From assembly GCA_026419785.1 (NCBI GenBank), contig JAODTK010003265.1:107143-171142 (forward strand): a stretch of DNA of 64,000 nt, read 5' to 3'. This document shows, piece by piece, positions 1-9,876 of this stretch. Within the stretch, counting starts at the first letter, position 1, and each line of letters begins with the position of its first letter. The notes beneath the pieces were generated by a model that made no database searches, was not told the origin of the DNA, and saw only the letters and a program-made list of their open reading frames with translations. Both the position numbers and the translations under genes were made by a program. This DNA comes from Sclerodactyla briareus (taxonomy: Eukaryota; Echinodermata; Holothuroidea; Dendrochirotida; Sclerodactylidae).

Positions 1-1010
1 TTGTAGCGGACATGAAGTGTTGTAGCGGACATGGGAAATAGTACCCCCCCATCATAAAACTTTCAGAAAGTAGCGCAGTAGAACTTTAATACGATCTTAC
101 TGGCGTTACAGTCTAAACATGCATGTCGGGCTCTCTTTCTTTCATAGGTGAGTGATGAAAGGACCTTAATTTAGCTGCTTCAAGGGATTGGGACCATTGT
201 ACTTACTTGTTCGGAGGGTAGAATCCCCAAATCTTGCAAATTTATATGATCAAGGGAGGGACCATTGTACAGTACTGTTCAGATGGAATCCCCAAATCTG
301 CAAAAGTCAAGGAGTGGAATGATATTGGACGAGTTTCGAGTGGAATTGATTGGTTACGATGTCCGACCTAGTGTTATTAGAGTATGTTAGGCTACCATTA
401 AGACGTTGTTCGTGTCGGATCATCTACCCCTGTAACAGTCGAAATCTTATCTATTTGTTGTTTTATTTCATAATTTAAAATGTTCTCATTATAATCTTTA
501 TGTGATTCATAATTGCATGTGCTAGAGCCCCATTTTGGGGATATTTGGGGGCTTTGAAACCATTGTATATTCATGTTGTTTCGGGGCGTAGAAGTGGCCC
601 GCTATCGAGGCGTTTGGGTGGTCGGGGCAAGTAATGGCGGCCATGGCACTTGGGCTCCACGACGTTGTCCATTGTACTGCCGCATGCACCAGTTTGAGTT
701 CTAGTCAGGCGGAATCCCTAATTAGTATCAATTTGGCTTCGGGCTTATGCGCAGAGGGTTTCGATATGGGAATCCCCTAATTGGTATTCAGTTTGGCTTC
801 CTGGGCCTGGCAGTTGGTGTGAACAAGGGGAAGAGAAATAGCCTAATTATTATTGATTATGGTCCGGGTGAAAGTAAATCAGGTTGTAATGAATTAATTT
901 ACACTTCACTGCATTGTGTGATGTACCTGAGCCAGACCTTTAATACGATTTACTGGCGTTCGTTAAGTCTAAACATCATGTCTGGCTCTCTATTCTTTCA
1001 TAGATAACAA
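1..1010. repeat. local direct duplication, ~850 bp apart, plus a short ~60 bp duplication
   Basis: The segment at about 80-160 (actttaatacgatcttactgg ... catgtcgggctctctttc) recurs at 930-1005 with a few differences. Inside it, 178-240 and 248-305 repeat a shared ~60 bp unit (gggaccattgtac ... gaatccccaaatct), with further weak matches near 700-790. No coding potential is evident. Confidence 0.6.
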
Positions 1011-3690
1011 AACAAGACGTTCCGAATATTTCTTTGGAACCAGCCGAGAAAGGGAAAAGATGGTTGTCACGAATTGAGAAAGGGGAAGGGGAAAGGAGAT
1101 ACAGAGAATAGTTAGGCCGGAAGCTTGGAGTTGAGGGCGCTACCGCCTATCAAAATGCATTTTGACGAAGTGAGTGAGTGATATAACGCATACAAATTTG
1201 ACAGAGGTAGCGAATCGTGATATGCTATTAAGCCCCGTTACCCCACCCCCACATGGTCTTCCTTCTGCGCGGTCCTGGTTCCAGGTGCCAATTTGCACCA
1301 AATTGCATAAACGAGCCCTGAACCACCGTCACCAAAAACATTCCGGCAGGTCTGAGGATGCATGCCAGGTGACACCCCCTCCCGACGCCAAAAATAATTC
1401 CTGCAGCGGACATGGATGTTTTAGGTGTGCACCCACACCCCGTCTGTAAATTGCTAAAAATTATAGAATGGCTTATACCTACGTAGACTAGGTGAGAACA
1501 CAAAAAATTTTGGAACGGAATAGGGGTTTCGGTGTGCTATATATCGCACAAATTGTCACTACAGTTGCCTGGAAATGAAAATTGTTCCACAAGGCTTGAG
1601 ATGATATGAATTGAGCTTTAGAACAAAGTAAAATTGAAAAGAATACCTAAAAATATTAAGCCTCCTGAGCGCAACATTCTTCCGTTAATTGCTCAAAATG
1701 TTGCAGAACTTGTCCGCGCTCTGCGCGCAATAGTAATAGTGACGTCTTTCGTGGCCTGCTGAACGTGAATTGCAAGGATAAAATTACTCGGGCAAACTTG
1801 TTGAGATTGGCGGCGGCCAATGTCACTGCCCACCAATTTATATGACGAATAAAAAAATGTGGCGTGCCACTGCATCAGCTCCAGCTTGCTCCAACCAATG
1901 GTGGCGCTTCTGTTTAGATGGTGGTTATGCCCGCCCCCTAGAACAATGGTGCAACCTCCCCCCCCCCCCCCCCTCGATATCGTCCACAGTTTGGTACGAG
2001 AGTGAATTCGCCCTCGATCTTCCCCTCGCGCAATTTTCAGTGGTCAATTGGGCAATTTTTTTTCCAGGAATTAAATTCTCATACACGTTTGCTTCCACAG
2101 ATAGATGGTTAGCCCCAAATCGGCCTTACGTAAGCGGACCAAATTTTTTCCAAAATATCAAATTGAGGGAAGGAATTAGTGCCTCGTCCCCTAGACTCCT
2201 CCCCCACGACGGCGGTCCAAAGGACATAAATCCCGTGTATTTTTTTCATTTCCCTGGAAACAGTGATTCCTCACACAATGTGGGAACATATAACAAAATA
2301 AAGCACCAAATCGGATTAATCGACGCTTGAATTATTTAAAGAGTTCTCGAAGGGAGGGGTACACCCAAGACGCGATCAACAGAAAGTTATGACCGTTGTA
2401 TTTGGCAATTCCCTGGACGCATATTACGTTGGAATTGGAAGGGGTAACCCTTCCTTTTCATTCAACCTCTTCCCAGGACTGCGATAAAAAAAGCCATACC
2501 CCTCAAAGAAATCCTCGATACACCACTCGGGATCTATGTTTCGAAAACCTGAGAGGTCATATTTTTTAATCTCTTCGATGTATCTGCGACTAAATAATTT
2601 TTAAAGGCTATCTTCGCGCCAATCAACAGTTAAATGGGGCCTACGCTTGGTAGATTATCTGATTCTACCATATTGAGGTCCAGGAAGCCGGTACTCCCAC
2701 CCCTACCTGCTCACCCAAACGTGACCAGTGACCATTGACCCTTTCATAATAGTCAATTTCAAAAATATCCAACCTGCAAAGACTGTTTTCTGTTTTACAT
2801 GTATATCATTATATCTGCATATATCAGGATGGCATTGTGGTGGGTCCTGCTTCGATGTCCGGCAATGGGCATTCACACCATCTCAGGAATATCTGAATCA
2901 AAGTTTTGTGTGCGCTTCGCGCCAAGATGGGGCGCTACGCTTATACAACTTCCTGTCACATTGGTCCGCCCCACTTGTTGTGTACGCGCCTGTTTCCGAT
3001 GGATCAAATAATGATGAATGACCCATATTTTGTTTCAAATCCGTCGCCCCAAACCTATGAATGAATTATACAATTGTAGCCTACCAATGACAGGTCCATC
3101 AAAATACAGCCATCTCCAACATTTTCTTTCACAGAGCGAGCTCGAATACCATTCATTGAATAATAGGAATATGAAAATTACAATATGTGCATTCATTTTT
3201 ACTCATAAGGTACGCGCTTAATTAAAAAAACCCCCAGCAAATCTCAGAGGTGATTAATTCCTGAATAAGGCCCTATAGGACTTGTCGTACCAATTTTATT
3301 GGGTAATGGGGAAGTGGAGAGAATGGTGTTTGTCACCTGCTGGTACGAACACACATACGCATCGATCTTCACAGTCGCGCGGCCACGGGGGCGGGCTGGT
3401 GTTCTTCACGGTTGACTGAATCGCGGCGTCGAATGTAGCCCAACCTCGGGAAGAGAAAGAGAAAGGTAATATTCGAGTCCGTTAAAGTTTGCGGATAGTC
3501 TTGTGTAGTTTGCGGACCAATGTGAATATCGGTTCTAAAAACCAATTTTTCATCACCCTGGTCGTGACAGGACATCAGAGAGATTGAGAATTATATAATA
3601 GGGTTATTTCACTCACTCTGTGGTATTCTGTTCGGGGGTATCGTCGGAGATTACTGAGTTCTAGGGCCCCTACCGGCAGGGGTGCGTAGC
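1011..3690. other. non-coding stretch, no recognised feature
   Basis: There is no gene, RNA or transposon that I can support. The longest frame (1842-2330, plus, 162 codons) has no recognisable motif and contains a translated poly-C run at 1958-1973. A dispersed motif caccaaattgcat at about 1297 recurs near 48900. Confidence 0.5.
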
Positions 3691-3704
3691 GAAGGGTTGG
3701 TATT

Positions 3705-3720
3705 GGGGGGGGGGGGGGGG
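3705..3720. repeat. poly-G homopolymer (16)
   Basis: An uninterrupted run of G. It is one of many long G/C homopolymers in the window. Confidence 0.95.
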
Positions 3721-4398
3721 TGGAGATGCATGTTCTGCCGACGGATGGCAATGGTGACTATATGGGGGACGGGTCTAAGGGCAGGGGGTTTGCGTAAATT
3801 TTGACATATTGAAAAAGGGTCCCTCCAGAGCTAGCAATCTGGTGCAATATTTCAAAAAGTACGCCCCCAACCCTTTAAATTGGGACGCCGAAGAAATTTT
3901 TGCACGATCCCAAACAATGCCGATTTTTACTGACGGCTCCTGGTGTGAAAGCAAGACCCATCACATACACACTGCGCGAACTGCAATGGTGCAATTGATC
4001 AAAATTTCGCATAGTACATTCCTTCTTTCCAACTTATGCAAATATTTTAGGATATCCTCGAACCAGATTTTAACTTATTTCGTGCCCAAAGTTGAGGTAG
4101 AGTATCCTGCCAGACGTACGATCTCAAAAAAATGGGGGGCGGGGGGGAGGGTGTTCCCCTTATCTCTCGCTTGTAGGCCTACTCTAGCTATCCAGCTCGC
4201 ATGATTCCCCGCCTCAAACGGACCTGTTCCATTGTTAAGTTCTGGGTAATGGCTATTTTTTAGATGTTATTTCTGGAATCATAGGAAGAACACAAAAACT
4301 GTCAAAGAACTGTCAAACTCTTTATTTCCCCTTTTGCCGAATTGCCGACAGATCGGTCCTCGTCCAAATTACACCGACGGAGCGACGAAAGCCCCAAA

Positions 4399-4433
<35 letters not shown>
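4399..4433. repeat. poly-G homopolymer (35)
   Basis: An uninterrupted run of 35 G. It produces an artefactual poly-Pro frame on the minus strand. Confidence 0.95.
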
Positions 4434-4569
4434 CGTCACAATATTGTTTGCCGACGAGTGTGGGTCATTATCTTGCCGACGCTGAATGCAATCGGCCAAT
4501 TAGATGAAGGGAGGCCAAAAAGTCGAAATAGACGATAATAAGTCTGGCTCGTTGGTTTGCTATAATTCC

Positions 4570-4735
4570 GATCTTTCCATTCCCTGTCTCCCGTACACTC
4601 CCTTTCCCTTTCCTTTCCTGCCCCTCTTCTTTCTTTTCATCCTACTTCCTCTTTTCTCTTCTTATCCCTCCTTCATCTTGTCCTATTCTTTTTCTCCTTC
4701 TCTTCACTTCTTTCCCATTCCTCTTTCTCCTTTTT
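4570..4735. repeat. polypyrimidine low-complexity tract
   Basis: Almost entirely C and T on the plus strand, with irregular CCTTTCC/TTCTTT repeats. The overlapping 94-codon frame is a compositional artefact. Confidence 0.85.
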
Positions 4736-4812
4736 TGCGACAGACCCAAAAGTTGCCGACGGCACGAAATATTGGGGGGGGGGGTTGACACCCCGCTCGT
4801 ACGGCTCTCTGC

Positions 4813-5150
4813 TTACCGGGTGGGTAGTTGTCCTTGGGGGTAACTGACCTCACGTTGTTGGTGCATTGTCCAAGGCGGTCCGGGTAACGGTCCGGTTGGT
4901 AGGATGTCTCCGGGGGTATTTGTTCTCAGGGGTAATTGTCCGGGTATGTGCGGGGGGGTAGTTTCCCGAGGGTAATTGCCGGGGGTAGTTCCTGAGGGGT
5001 TATTAGTCATCGGGGAAACTGTCCGGGGGGGGGGGGAACTGTCCAGGGGTAAATGTGAGGGTTAGAAGTCCAGGGGGTTGTTGTCTCGGGGGTAGTTGTC
5101 CGAGGGTTAATGTCCGGGGGGTATTGATTGTCCGTGGGGTAGTTGCCCTA
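4813..5150. repeat. G-rich degenerate minisatellite
   Basis: About 20 imperfect copies of a 15-18 bp unit close to GGGGGTAGTTGTCC. G runs of 3-12 recur regularly, so the plus strand has high G-quadruplex potential. A Pro-rich minus-strand frame across it is a shadow. Confidence 0.85.
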
Positions 5151-5688
5151 GCACCCCAATGCTAGCTAGTTCAATACTACTAGAGTAGAGCTACAACACA
5201 CACACACTTAGCTTTTTATACAACACCATCGAGGAGTTCAGATATTAATAATAACACGAGCTGGTTTTCAATTCAAAGACGACACCTATTCCGTTGGTCC
5301 AGTAATATGACGATCGATGGAAAACGAGAAAGAAACGGAAAGTACAAATGCAATTTTAGAAAAGTTATTTCATCACATATGGTTTTGGAGATCTGTCTCC
5401 GCTTGAAGTATTGATGAATACGAAATTATGTGTCGCAAATTGGTGATAAATGCCCGTTAAATAATAATAGCCTACCTAAATGGCAATCTACAGTAGGAGT
5501 ACCAGATCCGCGCAGGCAGTCTAGGTCTCACCACAGGCACTCGTAGTTGTAACGTAATTTTGCCTAGAGCTATAGGCAACGTGCGAAACACATTTCATAG
5601 GGGCCCTTTGGGCAAGTGATTGCCTAATGTATACCCATGTTAACCTAATATCTGAGTTAGTGTTTTAAAATAGCCTAAGGGTTTGTGG
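5151..5688. other. non-coding stretch, nothing recognised
   Basis: AT-rich sequence between the minisatellite and the foldback element, with a short CA run near 5196-5206. No gene seen. Confidence 0.5.
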
Positions 5689-6731
5689 TACTTGTATGGG
5701 TGACAGCCCGTGTTCATAATTGTTTTTTATTATAGAGGTCCGTTTTTCATAATGCCTTTTATTCTAAGGCCTTTTGTTCATAAGGCCCGTTATTCATAAC
5801 GGCCGATAGGTTCTTTATTCCCTAAGGTCCGATATTCATAATCACAACAGAAGGTCCGATATTAGAATAGTAAAAACTGTCCGTTATTCATAATAGTCAA
5901 AAGGATCCGTTATTCATAATGTTACGTGAAAAAGGTCCTTTTTCATAATAGGACAAAAAGGTCCGTTATTCATAGGGAAAAGGTGCCGTTATTCATATGA
6001 GAGAAGGTCCGATATTCATAATGAAAAAGGTGACCGATCCTTCATAATAGAAAAGAGGGTACCGATTATTCATAATCGGGAAATGGGTCCGATTTCATAA
6101 TCGGACAAGTCGTTATTCATGTAGGAAAACAAACACCGTTCGGGATCTGCCAGGGATCGCACCTGACAAAAAGGTGCAGTTTTTAGTTTGCAATCCTTGC
6201 TGGACCGCGCGCAGAGGTAGACATCACATCTTTGGCAGTAACATCATTGCAAGAAAACACATGATAACGGACCTTTGTGTGTATTATGCATAACTGCCCT
6301 CTTTGCTATTCTAATAACGGACCCGTTTCAACTATAATGAATACAGGCCCTTTTCTCTTGGATTATGAATACGGACCTCTTTTGGCTATATGAAGACGGG
6401 TCCCCTTTTGCTTCTTATGACTTAGGACGCTTTTTCGCCAAATGATATCGGCCAACTTTTCAACTATTAGGAATAGCGGACCTTTGTGCTCTGTTAAGAA
6501 AGAACAGACACTTTGGATAATAATGAAAAACATGCTTTTTTGTCCCTTGCATATCGGACCTTATAACAAAGACCCCCCTTTTTTTATTATTATGAAAATC
6601 TGACCTTTTTGGTCATTATGATAGACGGACCCTTTTCCTAACATTTTGCACAGTTATGAATAACGGGCCCTTTATGAACAAAAGGCCTTAAAAAAGGCCT
6701 TATGACATCGGGCGGTCCCCCTGTATAGGTA
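5689..6731. mobile_element. foldback-type element with arms made of tandem short repeats
   Basis: The left arm (about 5689-6130) holds around 16 copies of a 20-27 bp unit close to GGTCCGTTATTCATAAT plus an A-rich spacer. The right arm (about 6265-6731) holds the reverse complement, ATTATGAATAACGGACC. The unique centre is about 130 bp (6131-6264). The outermost bases also pair: left TACTTGTATGGGTGACAGCC and right, reverse-complemented, TACCTATACAGGGGGACCGCC, followed on both sides by a TTCATAA/GTCATAA block and AAGGCCTTTTGTTCATAA. Tandemly repetitive inverted arms are the hallmark of foldback elements (Drosophila FB, sea urchin TU). No ORF lies inside and no clear target duplication was found, so it is presumably non-autonomous. 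Confidence 0.75.
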
Positions 6732-6769
6732 GGGGTCAGGATTCACAATTACAGGTTTAATTCCCAAAT

Positions 6770-6862
6770 CTTATCGTAACCAAGACCTGAACCTAAGTAC
6801 CCTAACTCGCACTAACCCTGACCACGATTATTCCCTAACACCCTAATCTCTAACCTCCAGTT
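6770..6862. repeat. short degenerate CCCTAA-like (telomere-like) repeats
   Basis: Several CCCTAA or CTAACC hexamers are interspersed with variants (accctaactcg, actaaccctg, ccctaacaccctaatc) over about 90 bp beside the foldback right end. This may be an old interstitial telomeric patch or simple low complexity. Confidence 0.35.
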
Positions 6863-7860
6863 ACACTGGGTATACATTATGCAATTCAACCGCACTTTTG
6901 TGTTAGCACTCAATGCGCAGCCCCGAAAAATCCAGCATGTAAAATGGACCACAAAGGCTAGCATCCTGCCCTAAACAGTCCATACATACATGTATGGCTT
7001 GTTCAGAGTAAATTCGGTAAAGCACACCACAAAGTTGTTGTATATGATGTGATAAAAATCATTGTGGAAGCTGTTCTAAATAATTGTTGCTTCTGTTTTT
7101 TTAAGCCCTGCGGCCTGCGATACCACAAATGAGTGAATTATGTGATAAAATATGTTCAGATACATTCCTGTAAGTTTTATTAGTCTGAACATGTTTTGGG
7201 CATTATTACGATCTAATTTATTCATGATGAAACTTCCCAACAAAATCTGGAAATTTCCAGCTGAAAATCAGCATCCGCTATTCTAATTTGATTGCCAGCT
7301 CCGATGATTACAATCTGTTTTTTAACATACATGTTCCAACGCGGGTACCTATATTGCATCATAAATTGATGGATTGCCATGCACTAAAAAAATCATTATT
7401 TCTTTGACTTAACTTTCAATACAGGGAAATCATCAAAATGTGCAATTGAAATTTTAAAACACACGGATGTAATGCAATTTGCACTGGTTCCCCTGCGACA
7501 AGTGCAAGCAATGGAGCTCACATATTCATATGTCCAACTGCCTGCTCATGGCGTTACTGACCTACAGGCTCTAGCTGTGCATGCTATGTGCAGAATTTGA
7601 AACTGGAGGGTGTACAGCACACACAGATCGAAGCTTAACCCAGCATGGCGCTCCTGCATACTTGCAGGCTGTGAGGTACGATACATTCAACCAGCCAGTG
7701 TTGTACATGTAACCCATGGCCGCCAGATCCCACCCCCGTGACACAAATGTTTGAATCTAAACAATGGTATGACATGTACCGAAAAGAAAATATAAACGGG
7801 AATATTTTGAGAGAGAATGTACACTTTGGTTGTTGACAAAGCCGTATTTTCAGTGACCTG

Positions 7861-7919
7861 TCATGCTCAAACTCTGGTTTGTACAAGGAATTTTGATCTT
7901 TTAATAAAGTGGCCGCCAT
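7861..7919 (-). CDS. possible first coding exon of a minus-strand gene
   Basis: The reading starts MAATLLKDQNSLYKPEFEHD after gtagaagtcATGGCGGCC, a good start context, and meets a weak donor-like ACAG/GTCACT. The frame also stays open into flanking sequence as part of a 179-codon frame (7635-8174) whose other parts look like noise. No homologue is recognised. It is recorded as a weak candidate only. Confidence 0.22.
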
Positions 7920-8931
7920 GACTTCTACTTTTGGGCGACCGCTTGCAGCAACACACCTGGCGAGAACGTACCACAAATGTAATTGTTGAAAGTTTAATTT
8001 TGAGCCAGATCTTGGAAACAATACCTGGCAATGAAGTATTATTAAATGAACCGAAACACCACAAGTCAAAGTCAACCTATATGTCGACAAGTTACGCTCA
8101 TATACAAATATACAAATACGACCTGTTTTGAAAGACATCTTTATCTTCGTACTATAAGTCACTGAATAACACAAAGTAACTGCTGACCGTAGACGAGTGT
8201 TACTACAACAACAACACCATAATTATGGTGGGATCCGTTGACACTGTGAGCAGTTGGAACCCGTTTAGCTGTTTGTTCAAAGCAGGAACGTATCCGTTTA
8301 ATACGGAGACTTTCTCTTGAGTTTTAGCTGGAGTTTGGGGGGCCCAGCCTGATCATAATTCTGAATGAGCCAGGCCGCACTGAGCCTTGCATTATATATC
8401 GGTCTAGTGTCTATAGATGTGAGTTTTAGTCCTGTTGAGCGTGCTCTTGGATCCGTGAGCTTTGGTGCCTTTTTGGTTTCCCCGATTTAACAAGCATTAC
8501 AGCTTAACATTAAATTTTGTGACTATGCATGTTTGAGGCTTGAAGTGCGGCCCTGGCTCATTCCGAATTATTGATCATGCTCCTACCAAACTCCATCTAT
8601 AACCTTTTTGGAAAATTGATCTATTGCTTTCATATTGCTTCACCTCACCTGGAATGAATGAATTCATACTTGGTATGCGGATTCCCCACCCTAAATTCCA
8701 TAATGTGGTACTACATTCATACATGAACCCCTATTGTCAGTCTTGTACGCATGTGAAGTTGACAACCTCGGCCTAGCTCCGTAAGTCAGGATCAGTAAAG
8801 GTCACTAATCTTTATGCTTTTTCTCTGGTTTTGTACATGCCTTTGAGGTTTTTACTGTTGGTTGTCAAGACTATGCCAGGGGCTCTCCTTCACACACCCT
8901 GGTAGGCAGCTTTGACATTTAGCACCAATAC

Positions 8932-9144
8932 CTTGCTGACTTGCTGTCCATCCAGTTGTGCATGACCGAGTGCCCAGATTGATGCCAAACTGTCAACACC
9001 ATCGAATGACCAAGGATTCAGCATTAGAGCTTCCAGTATGACGAAGCCCTTGAAGCTATTTCCATTTGACTTTAGTTGGTGAATAGACTTAGCCCATAAA
9101 CTGTGTATTAGACTGTCCAAAAGAAGATTGGGGTGGATTTGCAT
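8932..9144 (-). CDS. possible unidentified minus-strand exon
   Basis: Reading leftward, the acceptor-like ttcctctatag precedes an open frame starting MQIHPNLLLDSLIHSLWA and continuing through SFKGFVILEALML and ASIWALGHAQLDGQ to QQVSK, then a gtattg donor-like site. The 71-residue segment has balanced, globular-looking composition, unlike most frames here. I do not recognise the family. It could be an exon of a divergent neighbour gene or a transposon fragment. Confidence 0.3.
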
Positions 9145-9769
9145 CTATAGAGGAAAGAAGGCCAATATTGCGGTTAGTGGCTGAACTGTACTTGTGAGAG
9201 GCCTAGGAAGACTGGGGACAAAGTCAGCCAGAATGAAGCCTGGCCTCACGAGGGAACAGTGTCTTTCCATCCCATCTCAACATGGGAACGTTCGTTTAAA
9301 AACAAATATGATGATGCTTACTTAATATATGGGTTGTAGGTTACATGTTGTGAATTGGGATGTATGTTCATTAAACCGAACACTTGAAAATGAATATAGT
9401 CACAACCAGATAACCCCGGCACAATAATAGAGCTGTGTCGATACCCACAACTGCTGATAGTAATGGTGAGTCGCGATATTCAGGCTACTAGATTGGCTCT
9501 GTGTCGGATAGTTACTAACAAACTGTCTTCATAAGCATACACTTATGTATGTTATGTTAATAGTTGTGATTACAGATTAAACACAAATGAAATGCAGTTA
9601 CTAGCCCTGGTATTTTGGTGTGGACTGCAGCCAGAGGTGTTTGTTAGAGTGTACTGTACTGAATGTGGTTTTCTCGTCTCTTTTTGAGACGATATGCCAA
9701 CCAACAGTAGTAGCATCCTTCAAAACGTTAATTGCTCTTGTATTCCTAATTCTTTATCTTGTGAAACAG

Positions 9770-9876
9770 GCAAAGCAGAGAAGTATGAGAAGGAAGAGCG
9801 GAGCAAGAAGCTGCTGGCCAGAGCGGGGTTGATGACAAGTGGAAATGCTCCTGCAGTAGTGAAATCATTAGATCCA
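9770..9876 (+). CDS. CWF19L2: CWF19L2 exon 2 (N-terminal KEER block)
   Basis: The acceptor is gtgaaacag before 9770 and the donor is gtgagt at 9877. The frame starts with two bases finishing a codon, then 35 codons beginning KAEKYEKEERSKKLLARAGL and ending KSLDP. The KYEKEERSKK stretch matches the conserved F-E-K-E-E-R-R-K segment near the N-terminus of the family, and the KSLDP end matches the position after the W-x-x-P-x-V block. The preceding exon must end in phase 1. It was not found between 7 and 9.7 kb, so it lies outside the window or is too diverged to see. Confidence 0.75.

Larger units (their letters stand above)
6863..9769. other. CWF19L2: upstream region of CWF19L2, no recognised first exon
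   Basis: Apart from two weak minus-strand exon candidates (7861-7919 and 8932-9144) I see no coding sequence. A plus-strand exon 1 ending in phase 1 is expected here or beyond the window. Nothing resembling the family's N-terminal E-E-R-K-E-Q-T-R segment was found. Confidence 0.4.

Noticed and set aside
1842..2330. 162-codon plus-strand ORF
   Set aside because: It translates a poly-C run and shows no motif or splice context.
5689..6731. CRISPR-like array
   Set aside because: Repeats face each other in two inverted arms, spacers are A-rich and short, and the context is a eukaryotic genome; the structure fits a foldback element.
6770..6862. True chromosome end
   Set aside because: Only a few degenerate CCCTAA hexamers occur, and the gene-bearing sequence continues on both sides.
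7635..8174. 179-codon minus-strand ORF, the longest in the window
   Set aside because: Composition is irregular and only a short internal part looks gene-like; no motif is recognised, so only that part is kept as a weak exon candidate.
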